64,000 bases of DNA from Oceanobacillus damuensis (GTDB lineage: Bacteria > Bacillota > Bacilli > Bacillales > Amphibacillaceae). Both the position numbers and the translations under genes were made by a program. The stretch is taken from assembly GCF_001618145.1 (NCBI RefSeq), contig NZ_LQNF01000020.1:17254-81253 (forward strand), in the 5' to 3' direction. The notes beneath the pieces were generated by a model. The model was not told where the DNA came from. It saw only the letters and a program-made list of their open reading frames with translations, and did not search any database. Below, one piece after another: positions 1 to 8,908 of this stretch; the first letter of the stretch is position 1; each line of letters begins with the position of its first letter.

Positions 1-784
1 TAAGGGAAAGGATCTCGCCAAGTATTCGGAAAAGAAAATGCGTTCCATTCGAGGCGTCGATATCTCCATGATTTTTCAGGATCCTATGACAGCTTTGAAT
101 CCAACACTGACTATTGGAACCCAGCTGATGGAAGGGCTGCGTGCACATCGTAAAGTGTCAGGAAATAAAGCAAAGGAGAAAGCGATAGAGATGATGGATT
201 TGGTAGGAATTTCAAATCCAGAGGAAAGACTGAAGCAATATCCGCACCAGTTCAGTGGGGGAATGCGGCAGCGGATTGTCATTGCAATTGCCTTGATTTG
301 TGAACCTGATCTGCTGATCGCTGACGAACCGACAACCGCACTGGATGTAACAATCCAGGCGCAAATCCTTGAGCTGTTTGAAAAAATTCAGGAGTCAACA
401 GGGGTTTCCATTATCCTGATTACCCATGACCTTGGTGTCGTAGCTAAAATTGCCGACCGGATTGCAGTAATGTACGCTGGTAAGATCATTGAAACAGGGA
501 CGAAGCGGGAAATATTTTATGACCCGCAGCACCCATATACGAAAGGTTTGCTGAATTCCGTTCCACGTTTGGATCTGAAAGAAGAAAGACTGACTCCAAT
601 CGATGGAACACCACCAGATTTATTCTCACCTCCCGCAGGCTGTCCTTTTACAGCAAGATGTCCATTTGCAATGGAGGTGTGTAATAAAGTTTATCCCGCA
701 GATAGTGAAATCACAGGATCACACAAAGTGAACTGCTGGCTTCAGGATGAACGGGCTAAACAGCTTTTAGCAACAATAATTTAA
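1..784 (+). CDS. dppD: Dipeptide ABC transporter ATP-binding protein DppD (5' end outside window)
   Basis: This is the ATPase of a dipeptide/murein-peptide importer, acting on the cytoplasmic face of the membrane. The reading frame is already open at base 2, so the first ATG (38) is internal and the Walker A part lies off the left edge. About 260 residues are visible: the Q-loop region with FQDPMTALNP, the ABC signature FSGGMRQR, Walker B LLIADEPTTALDV, the switch His in ITHDLG, and the C-terminal oligopeptide-transporter extension with cysteines in GCPFTARCPFAMEVC. The order of the following genes (binding protein, S66 peptidase, epimerase, NlpC/P60, second ATPase) matches B. subtilis dppDE-ykfABCD. 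The permease genes should lie just upstream. The next gene begins 16 bp downstream. Confidence 0.93.
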   Translation, partial: KGKDLAKYSEKKMRSIRGVDISMIFQDPMTALNPTLTIGTQLMEGLRAHRKVSGNKAKEKAIEMMDLVGISNPEERLKQYPHQFSGGMRQRIVIAIALICEPDLLIADEPTTALDVTIQAQILELFEKIQESTGVSIILITHDLGVVAKIADRIAVMYAGKIIETGTKREIFYDPQHPYTKGLLNSVPRLDLKEERLTPIDGTPPDLFSPPAGCPFTARCPFAMEVCNKVYPADSEITGSHKVNCWLQDERAKQLLATII

Positions 785-800
785 AAAAGGGGGAAAAAGA

Positions 801-2447
801 ATGAAGAGGTTACTATTATTTTTACTTGCTTTAGCTACCGTAGCTGTACTTGCTGCATGTACCGCTAATGAAGATGCTGGTCAGGACCCGGAAAATGATG
901 TGGAGGCTGAAGAACCCGAATCTACAGATGGCGAATCAGAGGAAGAGGGGACAGAGACAGAAACCAATGAAAAGGTACTTCGTCTGAATAATGGAGTCGA
1001 ACCAACTTCACTTGATCCATCGATCGGTTTTGATGCCGTATCATGGGATCCGCTTAACAACCTAATGGAAGGTCTTACTCGTCTTGATCAGGACTCCGTT
1101 GCTGGCCCAGGTGTTGCAGAAGATTGGGATCTCTCTGAGGATGGACTGACATATACGTTCTATCTCGACCCTGTTGTTGCTGAAGACTTTGTCTATGCAT
1201 GGAAATACATGCTTGACCCGGACAATGCCTCTGCCGCAGCATTCCTGGCTTATTTCATTGAAGGTGGGGAAGCATTCAACACTGGTGAGGGCTCGGCCGA
1301 AGATGTTGCTGTGACAGCTGTCGATGATAAAACATTGGAAGTCGTGCTGGAAGCTCCAACAGGTTTCTTTCTTGATGTGCTAACAAACCCTGCGTTTTTC
1401 CCAGTAAACCATAAGGTAGCAGAAGAAAATCCGAACTGGCATGCAGAAGCAGACAGTTTTGTAGCCAATGGACCATTTATGCTGGAATCATGGGATCATG
1501 ACAGTGAAATGGTATTCGTCAAAAACCCGGAATATTGGGATGCAGATACTGTGAAACTGGATAAAATTCACTGGGCAATGGTAAACGATACAAATACACA
1601 ATATCAAATGTTTGAAACGGGAGACCTTGACACTGCAAGTATTCCACCAGAGCTTTCCGATCAGTTGATTGAATCGGACAATGTATATATTGGCGATTAT
1701 GGTGGACTGGAATTCTACCGTTTTAACACAACAATGGAGCCTTTCCAAAACAAAAAAATCAGACAGGCTTTCTCTTATGCACTAAATAGAGCGGATATCG
1801 CGGAATATATCGTTAAAAACGGAGTAGAACCTGCTTATGGGTTCGTTTCACCTGGTTTTACAACTCCAGACGGGCGTGATTTCCGTGATGAAAATGGAGA
1901 CTTAGTATCCTTGGATCCGGAACTTGCGAAACAGCTTCTGGCTGAAGGCATGGAAGAAGAAGGATATGATGAATTGCCGGAGGTAGTACTAAGCTATAGT
2001 ACAAGTGATGTAAACAAAGCTGTTGCTGAAACAATGCAAAGCATGATCAGTGATAACCTTGGTGTAGACGTATCATTGGAAAATCAGGAGTGGAACGTGT
2101 TTGCTGAAGCACAGCAAAATCTGGAGCTTCAATTCTCACGTAGTTCATTCATCAATGACTACAGTGACCCAGTCAACTTCCTTGAAAGCTTTGTAACAGA
2201 TTCATATATGAACCGTACAGGCTGGTCTAATGCGGAATATGATGAATTGATTGCTAACGGCAAATCGGAAACAGATGAAGAACAGCGTTATGAGTACCTG
2301 TATGAAGCAGAAAGAATGCTGGCAGAAGAAATGATTGCAACGCCGATCCGTTACTATAACACCGTAGTACTTGAAGCAGACGGAGTGGAAGGTATTCTCC
2401 GCCACGCAGTAGGTTACTTCGACCTGAAATACGCGGATAAGAACTGA
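801..2447 (+). CDS. dppE: Dipeptide/oligopeptide-binding lipoprotein (SBP family 5)
   Basis: This is the extracellular substrate-binding lipoprotein of the Dpp importer. The 548 residues open with a lipoprotein signal whose lipobox LAAC puts the modified Cys at residue 20, followed by a long acidic linker (about residues 22-55). The family 5 fold follows: RLNNGVEPTSLDPS, EDFVYAWK, NGPFMLESW, NPEYWDAD and KIRQAFSYALNRADIAEY. The strong GGGGGA ribosome site and close spacing to dppD indicate one operon. Oddity: between TYTFYL and DPVVAEDFVYAWK the usual stretch of about nine residues ending in W-S-N-G is missing in frame (near base 1165). Either a small deletion has occurred or the lineage has a shortened loop. 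Peptide specificity cannot be read from sequence. Confidence 0.9.
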   Translation: MKRLLLFLLALATVAVLAACTANEDAGQDPENDVEAEEPESTDGESEEEGTETETNEKVLRLNNGVEPTSLDPSIGFDAVSWDPLNNLMEGLTRLDQDSVAGPGVAEDWDLSEDGLTYTFYLDPVVAEDFVYAWKYMLDPDNASAAAFLAYFIEGGEAFNTGEGSAEDVAVTAVDDKTLEVVLEAPTGFFLDVLTNPAFFPVNHKVAEENPNWHAEADSFVANGPFMLESWDHDSEMVFVKNPEYWDADTVKLDKIHWAMVNDTNTQYQMFETGDLDTASIPPELSDQLIESDNVYIGDYGGLEFYRFNTTMEPFQNKKIRQAFSYALNRADIAEYIVKNGVEPAYGFVSPGFTTPDGRDFRDENGDLVSLDPELAKQLLAEGMEEEGYDELPEVVLSYSTSDVNKAVAETMQSMISDNLGVDVSLENQEWNVFAEAQQNLELQFSRSSFINDYSDPVNFLESFVTDSYMNRTGWSNAEYDELIANGKSETDEEQRYEYLYEAERMLAEEMIATPIRYYNTVVLEADGVEGILRHAVGYFDLKYADKN

Positions 2448-2537
2448 TAGCCAAGGAGTGGACCCTTGTCACCGCTACAGATACAATGGCGGGGGTACTC
2501 CTATGTGGCTTAGGATTCAAATGAATAGTAATAGGGT

Positions 2538-2582
2538 GGCTCATTTACATTTTGTATGTGTATGTGAGCCTCTCCCTTTTTC
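2538..2582 (+). terminator. Rho-independent terminator-like hairpin after dppE
   Basis: The arms GGCTCA and TGAGCC, extended by TACA/TGTA, are followed by a T-rich tract (TCTCCCTTTTT). It lies between dppE and ykfA, so it may act as a partial terminator that favours the binding protein. The 2448-2658 gap otherwise holds only the ykfA ribosome site. Confidence 0.55.
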
Positions 2583-2658
2583 AATACATATAATTGCTTT
2601 TTAATCATACTTAATAACTTTACGCACTATTTATCATATAAGAAACAGGAAAGCAGGG

Positions 2659-3582
2659 ATGCGAATGATCTATCCAGCTCGATTGAAAAAAGGAGATACA
2701 ATCGGGGTTACCGCTCCAGCCGGACCACCAAGCATCGAAAAAATAAAGCAGGCGATCCCCTTTTTTGAACAGATGGGTCTCCGTATCAAATTAGGAAAGA
2801 GCATCAAAGAGGTCCGCGGATATTTGGCTGGCACAGATAAAGAGCGCCTGGAAGATTTTCACGAAATGATTGCCGATAGAAAAATAAAAGCAATCATTTT
2901 TGCCAGGGGTGGTTATGGAACGGGGCGATTCGCAGACAAAATCGATTATGAGTTAATCAACAGGAACCCAAAGATAATCTGGGGATACAGCGATATTACG
3001 TATCTGCATACAGCTATCCGTCAAAAGGCAGATCTGATTACATTTCACGGACCAATGCTTGCTTCAGATGTGGCAAAAGATGAATTTGACGATTTTTCAG
3101 GACATATGTTTAAACAACTCTTTGAACCTACCAAACTGTATTATTCCGAAAAAGTTTCCAAATTGGTACAATACGCTCCCGGAGAGGCAGAGGGTCCATT
3201 GGTTGGCGGGAATCTATCGTTATTGGTCAGTACGCTGGGAACACCATATGAAATTGACACAAAAGATAAACTGGTGCTTCTGGAGGATATAGGGGAAGAG
3301 TCATACCGTGTGGACAGCATGCTCAATCAGTTAAGGCTGGCGGGCAAACTGTCAGATGCGTCAGGAATCATTATTGGCGATTTTGCCGATGCTGAACCGA
3401 ATGTGGACCCATCACTTACACTCAACCAAGTATTCGCAGACTATTTTACAGATTTTAAAGGACCCGTACTTGGTGGATTCAAAATTGGTCATTGCTTCCC
3501 CCATTTTTCCGTTCCGCTTGGGGTGAATGCGAAGCTATCAACCGAATTAAAGGTGTTGGAGATTGAACCAGGAGTGAGATAG
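2659..3582 (+). CDS. ykfA: LD-carboxypeptidase family protein (peptidase S66), YkfA-like
   Basis: This cytoplasmic serine peptidase of the S66 (LdcA) family cleaves L,D-bonds in murein-derived peptides. The 307 residues are full family length. The N-terminal domain has ARGGYGTGRF and the nucleophile motif WGYSDITYLHTA (Ser of GYSD, about residue 115). The C-terminal domain carries GGNLSLLVSTLGTPYEID, the Glu in LLEDIGEESYRVD and the catalytic His in GFKIGHCFPHFSVP. It follows dppE and precedes the Ala-Glu epimerase, which supports a role in recycling imported cell-wall peptides. The ATG at 2659 has AGGAAAG about 5-6 bases upstream; the second ATG at 2665 is an equally usable start. Confidence 0.9.
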   Translation: MRMIYPARLKKGDTIGVTAPAGPPSIEKIKQAIPFFEQMGLRIKLGKSIKEVRGYLAGTDKERLEDFHEMIADRKIKAIIFARGGYGTGRFADKIDYELINRNPKIIWGYSDITYLHTAIRQKADLITFHGPMLASDVAKDEFDDFSGHMFKQLFEPTKLYYSEKVSKLVQYAPGEAEGPLVGGNLSLLVSTLGTPYEIDTKDKLVLLEDIGEESYRVDSMLNQLRLAGKLSDASGIIIGDFADAEPNVDPSLTLNQVFADYFTDFKGPVLGGFKIGHCFPHFSVPLGVNAKLSTELKVLEIEPGVR

Positions 3583-3702
3583 AGTTTAAGGATTACTTGC
3601 GATTCATTGGGTAGCGGCAATTCTTCCGGAGAGATGAATTAATCCATAACAGCAAATATTCTCGCAAACAAACGGTCAACACAAAATTCAGGAGGTGAGC
3701 GC

Positions 3703-4800
3703 ATGAAAATCACGTCAATTGAAACCTTTCAGGGAGCCATTCCATTACATACCCCATTTAAAACGGCTCTGCGAACGGTAACTGTTGCAGAAACCATTAT
3801 AGTGAAACTTACTTGTGAAGACGGTACGGTAGGCTGGGGGGAAGCTCCGCCCACCCATGTAATCACCGGCGATAGCCTTGCTAGCATTCAATATGCAATT
3901 CATTCTATTTTTAAACCACTCCTAATTGGAGAGTCACTTTCTGCACGCGAACGGTTATTTGAAAAAATGGAGAAAAGCATCGTTCGCAATACAAGCGCAA
4001 AAGCTGCAATTGATATGGCGCTCTATGACAGTATTGCGCAGCAGGCAAATATGCCACTTCACCGGTTCCTTGGTGGCTTTCATGAAAGCCTTGAGACCGA
4101 CTATACGGTTAGTGTAAATAGACCGGAAGTAATGGCGCAGGATGCGAGAAAATATATTAATGATGGATTTTCCGTGTTAAAAATTAAAGTCGGCAAGGAT
4201 GAAATTGCTGAAGATATACGACGAATCCAGGCAATCCGGGAAGAAGCAGGCTCAGATATTTTGATAAGGCTTGACGCAAACCAAGGTTGGAAAGCAAAAG
4301 AAGCAGTCCGCGCAATCCGGAAGATGGAAGACCTTGGACTTCATATAGAATTAATTGAACAACCCGTTAAAGCACATGATTTCGAAGGCTTGAAGACTGT
4401 TACCAAAAATACGGAAACCCCAATCATGGCTGATGAAAGCGTGTTTTCCCCACATGATGCGAAGCAAATCCTGGAAATGGGTGCCGCTGATCTAATAAAT
4501 ATTAAATTAATGAAGGCTGGCGGCATTCACCAGGCAATTAAAATAGCAAAACTAGCCCATATCTATGGAGTCGAATGCATGGTCGGCAGCATGATTGAAA
4601 CAAAAATAGGCATCACTGCAGCAGCCCACTTTGCAGCGAGCCAGTCTAATGTAACCCGCTATGACTTCGATGCCCCGCTTATGCTGACAGGTGATCTGGC
4701 AAATGGGGGCATTACGTATAATGGGAGAGTTATAGAGCTTGGCAACGAGGCAGGATTAGGTATTAAGGCGATTGATGAGAGGTATATAGTAGAAACGTAG
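3703..4800 (+). CDS. ykfB: L-Ala-D/L-Glu epimerase (enolase superfamily)
   Basis: This enzyme epimerises L-Ala-D-Glu to L-Ala-L-Glu, making murein dipeptides digestible. The 365 residues have the muconate-lactonising-enzyme plan: a capping domain (about 1-125), then the barrel. The barrel contains the K-x-K base pair in LKIKVGKD, metal ligands in LDANQGW, IEQPV and ADESVFS, and the second base Lys in NIKLMKAGG. The C-terminal DFDAPLML is typical of dipeptide epimerases. GGAGGTGA lies directly before the ATG. The neighbours (S66 peptidase before, gamma-D-Glu endopeptidase after) match B. subtilis ykfABC. It is followed by an intergenic 21-bp repeat island rather than directly by ykfC. Confidence 0.92.
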   Translation: MKITSIETFQGAIPLHTPFKTALRTVTVAETIIVKLTCEDGTVGWGEAPPTHVITGDSLASIQYAIHSIFKPLLIGESLSARERLFEKMEKSIVRNTSAKAAIDMALYDSIAQQANMPLHRFLGGFHESLETDYTVSVNRPEVMAQDARKYINDGFSVLKIKVGKDEIAEDIRRIQAIREEAGSDILIRLDANQGWKAKEAVRAIRKMEDLGLHIELIEQPVKAHDFEGLKTVTKNTETPIMADESVFSPHDAKQILEMGAADLINIKLMKAGGIHQAIKIAKLAHIYGVECMVGSMIETKIGITAAAHFAASQSNVTRYDFDAPLMLTGDLANGGITYNGRVIELGNEAGLGIKAIDERYIVET

Positions 4801-4864
4801 AATAGTGATGGGACGCCGGTTTTTATCGTGTAGAGAAGTGGCACAGTTGCTGCACGGAAATGAT

Positions 4865-5060
4865 GTTGAGTGTTGAACTGTCAAAGCAGATCGGTGAGCC
4901 CGCAAAGCTGAACACTGGGCAGTCTAAATCGACTGGAAAGAACGTGGAGTCGAGTGCCGAGCAGTTCATGCCGAGTGAAGAGGCTGCAAGATTCAACGCT
5001 GAGCAAATCCAAGTCAAACCCGAATTCCACTTGAATTCGAACGACAGCGGATCAGCCAAA
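4865..5060. repeat. 21-bp-periodic degenerate repeat island D, between ykfB and ykfC
   Basis: A GAGC-like anchor recurs at 4875, 4896, 4917, 4959, 4980, 5001, 5022 and 5043. All lie on one exact 21-bp register, with one weak unit near 4938. Units are strongly diverged; typical ones resemble TCGAGTGCCGAGCAGTTCATG. The 326-base gap 4801-5126 holds this island and the ykfC ribosome site, and no terminator was seen. An open frame across it starts at 4860 without a ribosome site and is not believed to be a gene. Confidence 0.75.
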
Positions 5061-5126
5061 AGCAACCAAACGCGATCATCAGATAAGCACAACTAAAAAA
5101 TTCTCATCCGAGAAAGGAGCTCCAAA

Positions 5127-6092
5127 ATGCCTAAACAAACGTTTGATCAATACCCGGAAGAGATTTGGGTTACAGCTGTACAGGTGGCAACGGTTTGGAC
5201 AAACCCAGAGTCAGTAAGGGAAATGGATGTCGATGGAACGGCCAATCCAACGAATATCGATAACTGGGTCGAGAGTCTGTCATATGAGGCAAGCTTGGCC
5301 TTATGCAACGAAAACAGGGTGCAATCCCAGATATTATATGGAGAACCCGTGCTTGTTACCGAAGTGAAAGACAATTGGGCACATGTCATTATCCCTTCCC
5401 AGCCATCAAGTAAAGATGAACGCGGATATCCGGGCTGGGTGCCTGTAAATCAGCTTGCCCAGGTACCCAAAGATGAGTGGTTCACATCGCAAACCGCGGC
5501 TGTCATCAAAGACAAAGCATGGCTGGAAGCAGAGGATGGGGCAAAGGTTATGAAGCTTAGCTATATGACACTTTTGCCGGTAAAAGGAATAGAAGCTTAC
5601 AGAGTGAAAGTTGCTACACCACATGGCGATAAATTTTTACCGGAAGAAGCGGTTCATATTTTTTCCTCTAAAGAAGGAATGGATAAGGGTTGTGGCCTGG
5701 ATATTGTAAAAGCGGGAGAAGCCTATATAGGTCTCGGTTATTTCTGGGGCGGGATGAGTTCCTTTGGCTATGACTGCTCAGGCCTGGCGTATACGGCACA
5801 TAAAGCAAATGGATACCAAATTGCCCGTGACGCCGGTGATCAGGCAGCTGCAGGCGAGAAAGTGGAATTTGATCAGCTTCAGCCGGGTGACCTCCTCTTT
5901 TTCGCATATGAAGAAGGTAAGGGGAGACTTCACCATGTAGGAATTTATTATGGGGACGGAAAAATGCTTCACTCGCCCCAAACGGGAAAAGGGATTGAGA
6001 TTATTTCTCTTGCCGGAACAAAATATGAAAAAGAACTTTGTGCAGCAAGGCGATACTGGCAAACAGCAAAGGAGAAAAGAAATGGAAGATAA
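5127..6092 (+). CDS. ykfC: Gamma-D-glutamyl-L-diamino acid endopeptidase, NlpC/P60 family, YkfC-like
   Basis: This cysteine peptidase cuts the gamma-D-Glu-diamino acid bond of murein tri- and tetrapeptides. The 321 residues show no signal peptide, in line with cytoplasmic recycling. The N-terminal part (about 10-190) is a pair of SH3-like domains with [17 protein letters not shown] and [10 protein letters not shown]. The C-terminal NlpC/P60 domain has the catalytic Cys in [10 protein letters not shown], the His in [17 protein letters not shown] and the third polar residue just after. AAAGGAG precedes the ATG. Its 3' end overlaps ykfD by 11 bases, so the two are translationally coupled. With ykfA and ykfB it forms a full murein-peptide breakdown route. 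Confidence 0.92.
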   Translation: MPKQTFDQYPEEIWVTAVQVATVWTNPESVREMDVDGTANPTNIDNWVESLSYEASLALCNENRVQSQILYGEPVLVTEVKDNWAHVIIPSQPSSKDERGYPGWVPVNQLAQVPKDEWFTSQTAAVIKDKAWLEAEDGAKVMKLSYMTLLPVKGIEAYRVKVATPHGDKFLPEEAVHIFSSKEGMDKGCGLDIVKAGEAYIGLGYFWGGMSSFGYDCSGLAYTAHKANGYQIARDAGDQAAAGEKVEFDQLQPGDLLFFAYEEGKGRLHHVGIYYGDGKMLHSPQTGKGIEIISLAGTKYEKELCAARRYWQTAKEKRNGR

Positions 6093-7089
6093 AATATTGG
6101 AAGTCAAAAATCTGAAGAAATATTTTGATATGGGCAAGGGCAATCTGCTTCAGGCTGTAAATGATGTGAGCTTCCATGTAAACAGAGGGGAAACTTTTGG
6201 GTTGGTCGGCGAATCCGGGTGCGGAAAATCTACTATCGGGCGCACGATTCTCGGGCTTTACGACAAAACCGCTGGAGATGTCATTTTTGAACATGAAAAT
6301 GTCCATGGTTTGAATGAAAAAGAACGATTCAAATTTTATCGAAAGATGCAGATGATTTTCCAGGATCCTTATGCATCCTTGAATCCAAGGTCAACGGTAA
6401 GGGAAGTTATTTCAGAGCCGATGGAGGTCCATGGGTTATATAAAAGCAAAAAAGAAATGTACGAAAGGGTTTATGAGCTGCTGGAAGAAGTCGGTCTGAA
6501 TCGCGAACATGCCAATCGCTATCCCCATGAATTCAGTGGTGGTCAGCGCCAGCGGATTGGTATCGCCCGTGCACTGGCATTGAATCCGGATTTTATTATT
6601 GCTGATGAGCCAATATCGGCACTGGATGTATCCGTCCAGGCGCAGGTAGTCAATCTGATGAAACAGCTGCAGGAGGATAAAGGGCTGACATTTTTGTTTA
6701 TCGCCCATGATTTGTCGATGGTGAAACAGTTTTCCGACCGAATTGGTGTCATGTATTTAGGGAATATGGTCGAATTAACCGAAAGCGCCCTGCTCTATGA
6801 CAAACCACTGCATCCATACACACAGGCATTGCTCTCAGCCATTCCTATCCCAGACCCGGATATTGAAGAACAGCGGGAACGGATTATTTTGGAAGGTGAA
6901 CTGCCAAGCCCGGTTAATCCGCCAAGCGGATGTGTTTTCCGCACACGCTGTCCAATGGCAATGGAAGTTTGCTCCCAAATCCGTCCCGTCTGGCAGGAAG
7001 TCGAACAGGAGCATTTTGTAGCCTGTCACCTGTATGATAAATCCATTAAAAATAAAGAGCCGATTAAGAAACGGACGGAGACGGTATAA
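6082..7089 (+). CDS. ykfD: Oligopeptide/dipeptide ABC transporter ATP-binding protein (DppF/YkfD)
   Basis: This is the second ATPase of the peptide importer, pairing with DppD. The 335 residues are counted from the ATG at 6082, preceded by GGAG at 6071-6074; the frame is open further upstream but only inside ykfC. Motifs are Walker [14 protein letters not shown]-loop [13 protein letters not shown], signature [16 protein letters not shown], Walker [14 protein letters not shown] and the switch His in IAHDLS. The C-terminal oligopeptide extension with [16 protein letters not shown] is also present. It is the last gene of the dpp-ykf operon. The 127-base gap that follows holds no clear terminator. 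Confidence 0.93.
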   Translation: MEDKILEVKNLKKYFDMGKGNLLQAVNDVSFHVNRGETFGLVGESGCGKSTIGRTILGLYDKTAGDVIFEHENVHGLNEKERFKFYRKMQMIFQDPYASLNPRSTVREVISEPMEVHGLYKSKKEMYERVYELLEEVGLNREHANRYPHEFSGGQRQRIGIARALALNPDFIIADEPISALDVSVQAQVVNLMKQLQEDKGLTFLFIAHDLSMVKQFSDRIGVMYLGNMVELTESALLYDKPLHPYTQALLSAIPIPDPDIEEQRERIILEGELPSPVNPPSGCVFRTRCPMAMEVCSQIRPVWQEVEQEHFVACHLYDKSIKNKEPIKKRTETV

Positions 7090-7216
7090 AACAGCAATAA
7101 GCCTTCCCTGAAATTGGCGTTTGAAAAAATGAAGGTCTATTTTTGCTCCCGAATGTATAAATTGATTAGTAGGGAAGATAGATGACCCTATTTACTCGCT
7201 GCAAAGGGGGAAGGCC

Positions 7217-8404
7217 GTGAAAAAACACAATCCAGTACCAAAAGCATGGAAAAAGAAAAAATCCTCATTAAAAAAACAGCTAATGAAAAGCCAGCAGATG
7301 AAATTAAAACAAAAGCACACGATTGAACAGACAGCACAAATCCGGAAAATAATTCCCTTGAAAAACAGAAAAACCCTATATTTCAAAAATCGGAGTAGTC
7401 GTCCGTGGAAAGTACAACTCGCTTTGAGCTTTTTTGTTTTGCTTATGTTTATCCTGGCAATCCCTGCCATGATTGTTGCATTCTTTGGAGGAAATTTAGA
7501 AACAGATATTGCAGCGGTGGAAAGGGAGAGGGATACAACAGTGGAAATTGGTGCTTCACCGTTTTCAGTGGCTGTCATGCGATCTACTGTAGACACGGTG
7601 GAGGATATTCCTCTTGAAACCTATGTAGCTGGAGTGGTAGCCTCAGAGATGCCTGCTGAGTTCGAGCTGGAAGCCTTAAAAGCACAGGCACTGGCAGCCA
7701 GAACATTTACCGTGAACCATCTGCTTCACGGCGAAGATGCATCCAGTTATGATTTAACCGATACCGTCCAGCATCAGGTTTATAAAAATGAACAAGAGCT
7801 GCAAAAACAATGGGGCACTGAATATACCGAAAAAATGAACAAAATAAAAGAAGCAGTAAACGCCACAAAAGGGCAAATACTTACCCATAATGACGCACCG
7901 ATCACCGCAGCATTTTTTTCAACAAGTAATGGATACACCGAAAACTCAGAGGATTACTGGGAAAATGAACTTTCCTATTTAAGAAGTGTCGAAAGTCCCT
8001 GGGATACAGAGTCACCAAAATACCTCGGACAGCATACATTTACCATTTCCCAGATAGAAGAAGCACTTGAAGTGGAGCTGCCAAATGATTCTCCCCTGTT
8101 TATCGAACTTGAACGCACCGGAAGCGACCGTGTAAGTGAAATAGGAATTGAAGGCTATACCTTTACAGGAAGAGATATCCGTGAAAAGCTGGATCTGCAA
8201 TCAAGTGACTTTGAGATCAAACAAAATAATGGCCATCTCATATTTACAACAGAAGGTTACGGACATGGCATTGGAATGAGCCAATACGGAGCCAACGGAA
8301 TGGCTAAAGAAGGTAAAACATACGAAGAAATCGTTAAATACTATTACCAGGATATAGATATCACCACCATCAACGAAGCAGTACCAGCCCTCGTCTCCAG
8401 GTAG
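7217..8404 (+). CDS. spoIID: Stage II sporulation protein D
   Basis: SpoIID is a lytic transglycosylase anchored in the mother-cell membrane that drives engulfment together with SpoIIP and SpoIIM. The GTG start has AAAGGGGGAAGG upstream. There are 395 residues against about 343 in B. subtilis. The excess is a strongly basic cytoplasmic tail (residues 1-65, rich in Lys/Arg) before the membrane segment (about 67-90, LALSFFVLLMFILAIPAMI). The domain shows YVAGVVASEMP with the catalytic Glu, LKAQALAARTF, and the terminal GHGIGMSQYGANGMA. It is followed by a terminator overlapping its stop codon. Sigma-E control is expected from B. subtilis, but no convincing sigma-E box was seen. Confidence 0.95.
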   Translation: MKKHNPVPKAWKKKKSSLKKQLMKSQQMKLKQKHTIEQTAQIRKIIPLKNRKTLYFKNRSSRPWKVQLALSFFVLLMFILAIPAMIVAFFGGNLETDIAAVERERDTTVEIGASPFSVAVMRSTVDTVEDIPLETYVAGVVASEMPAEFELEALKAQALAARTFTVNHLLHGEDASSYDLTDTVQHQVYKNEQELQKQWGTEYTEKMNKIKEAVNATKGQILTHNDAPITAAFFSTSNGYTENSEDYWENELSYLRSVESPWDTESPKYLGQHTFTISQIEEALEVELPNDSPLFIELERTGSDRVSEIGIEGYTFTGRDIREKLDLQSSDFEIKQNNGHLIFTTEGYGHGIGMSQYGANGMAKEGKTYEEIVKYYYQDIDITTINEAVPALVSR

Positions 8405-8417
8405 ACGGGGGTTTTTA
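8391..8417 (+). terminator. Rho-independent terminator of spoIID
   Basis: The stem CCCTCGTCT/AGACGGGGG with one T-G pair is followed by TTTTT at 8412-8416. The stem includes the spoIID stop codon. Confidence 0.8.
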
Positions 8418-8430
8418 ATGATCTGGCCAT

Positions 8431-8760
8431 ATGGGAGAGGGGCGGTGCAAGTTGGGAGAGCTCGGCCTCAAGTCGGGAGAGTGTCGGCACGAGTTGGACG
8501 ACAGTAATCTCAAGTTGGGAGAGCGCCGGTGCACGCCGGGAGCAAGCACCCTCAAGTCGAGAGAGGACCGGCACAGCCCGGGAGAGCGCCGGTGCACCCG
8601 GGCGACAGCGCCCTCAAGTCGGGAGGGGACCGGCGCAACTCGGGCTACAGCATCTTCAACTCGGGAGAGCCCCAGTGCACGCCGGGCGACAGCGCCCTCA
8701 ACTCGGTAGAGCCCCGCCGCATCCCAGCCAGCATCCCCAACTCGGACGACCTCCCAGTCC
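8431..8760. repeat. 21-bp tandem repeat island A (CGGGAGAG core on + strand)
   Basis: There are sixteen units, and thirteen of them are exactly 21 bp; unit ends fall at 8449, 8470, 8491, 8512, 8533, 8554, 8575 and 8596, then continue after one 20-bp unit. Two unit types roughly alternate, resembling AGTCGGGAGAGCGCCGGTGC and ACTCGGGCGACAGCGCCCTC, which gives a 42-bp super-period. Several frames stay open on both strands because 21 is divisible by three; these frames lack ribosome sites and are not called. In the 504-base gap 8405-8908 only the spoIID terminator, this island and the spoIIQ promoter are seen. Confidence 0.9.
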
Positions 8761-8860
8761 AAAAGTAAGTTCCAAAACCCACCCCAACCCCCATCCAACC
8801 CCTTAACTTCCCCCATTCCGATAAAAAAATCCGCAAAATAATAATTTTTTAATTCTGAAT

Positions 8861-8890
8861 GTATATATTTTGATTTTTCTGCTCACAATG
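8861..8890 (+). promoter_or_regulatory. Putative sigma-F promoter of spoIIQ
   Basis: GTATA at 8861-8865 is followed after exactly 15 bases by GCTCACAATG at 8881-8890. This fits the forespore sigma-F pattern GTATA-N15-GGnRAnAnT at most positions. spoIIQ is a known sigma-F target in B. subtilis; the assignment here is by pattern only. Confidence 0.5.
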
Positions 8891-8908
8891 TTGCAGAGGT
8901 GATTAATT

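Noticed and set aside
2459..2510. Riboswitch-like structure after dppE
   Set aside because: Only an imperfect inverted repeat; it resembles no known aptamer and is better explained as read-through or terminator context.
4860..5096. 78-codon open frame between ykfB and ykfC
   Set aside because: It lacks a ribosome site and coincides with the 21-bp island D.
8344..8816. Overlapping open frames on both strands in island A
   Set aside because: They arise from a 21-bp repeat free of stop codons, have no ribosome sites, and conflict with one another; treated as repeat, not genes.
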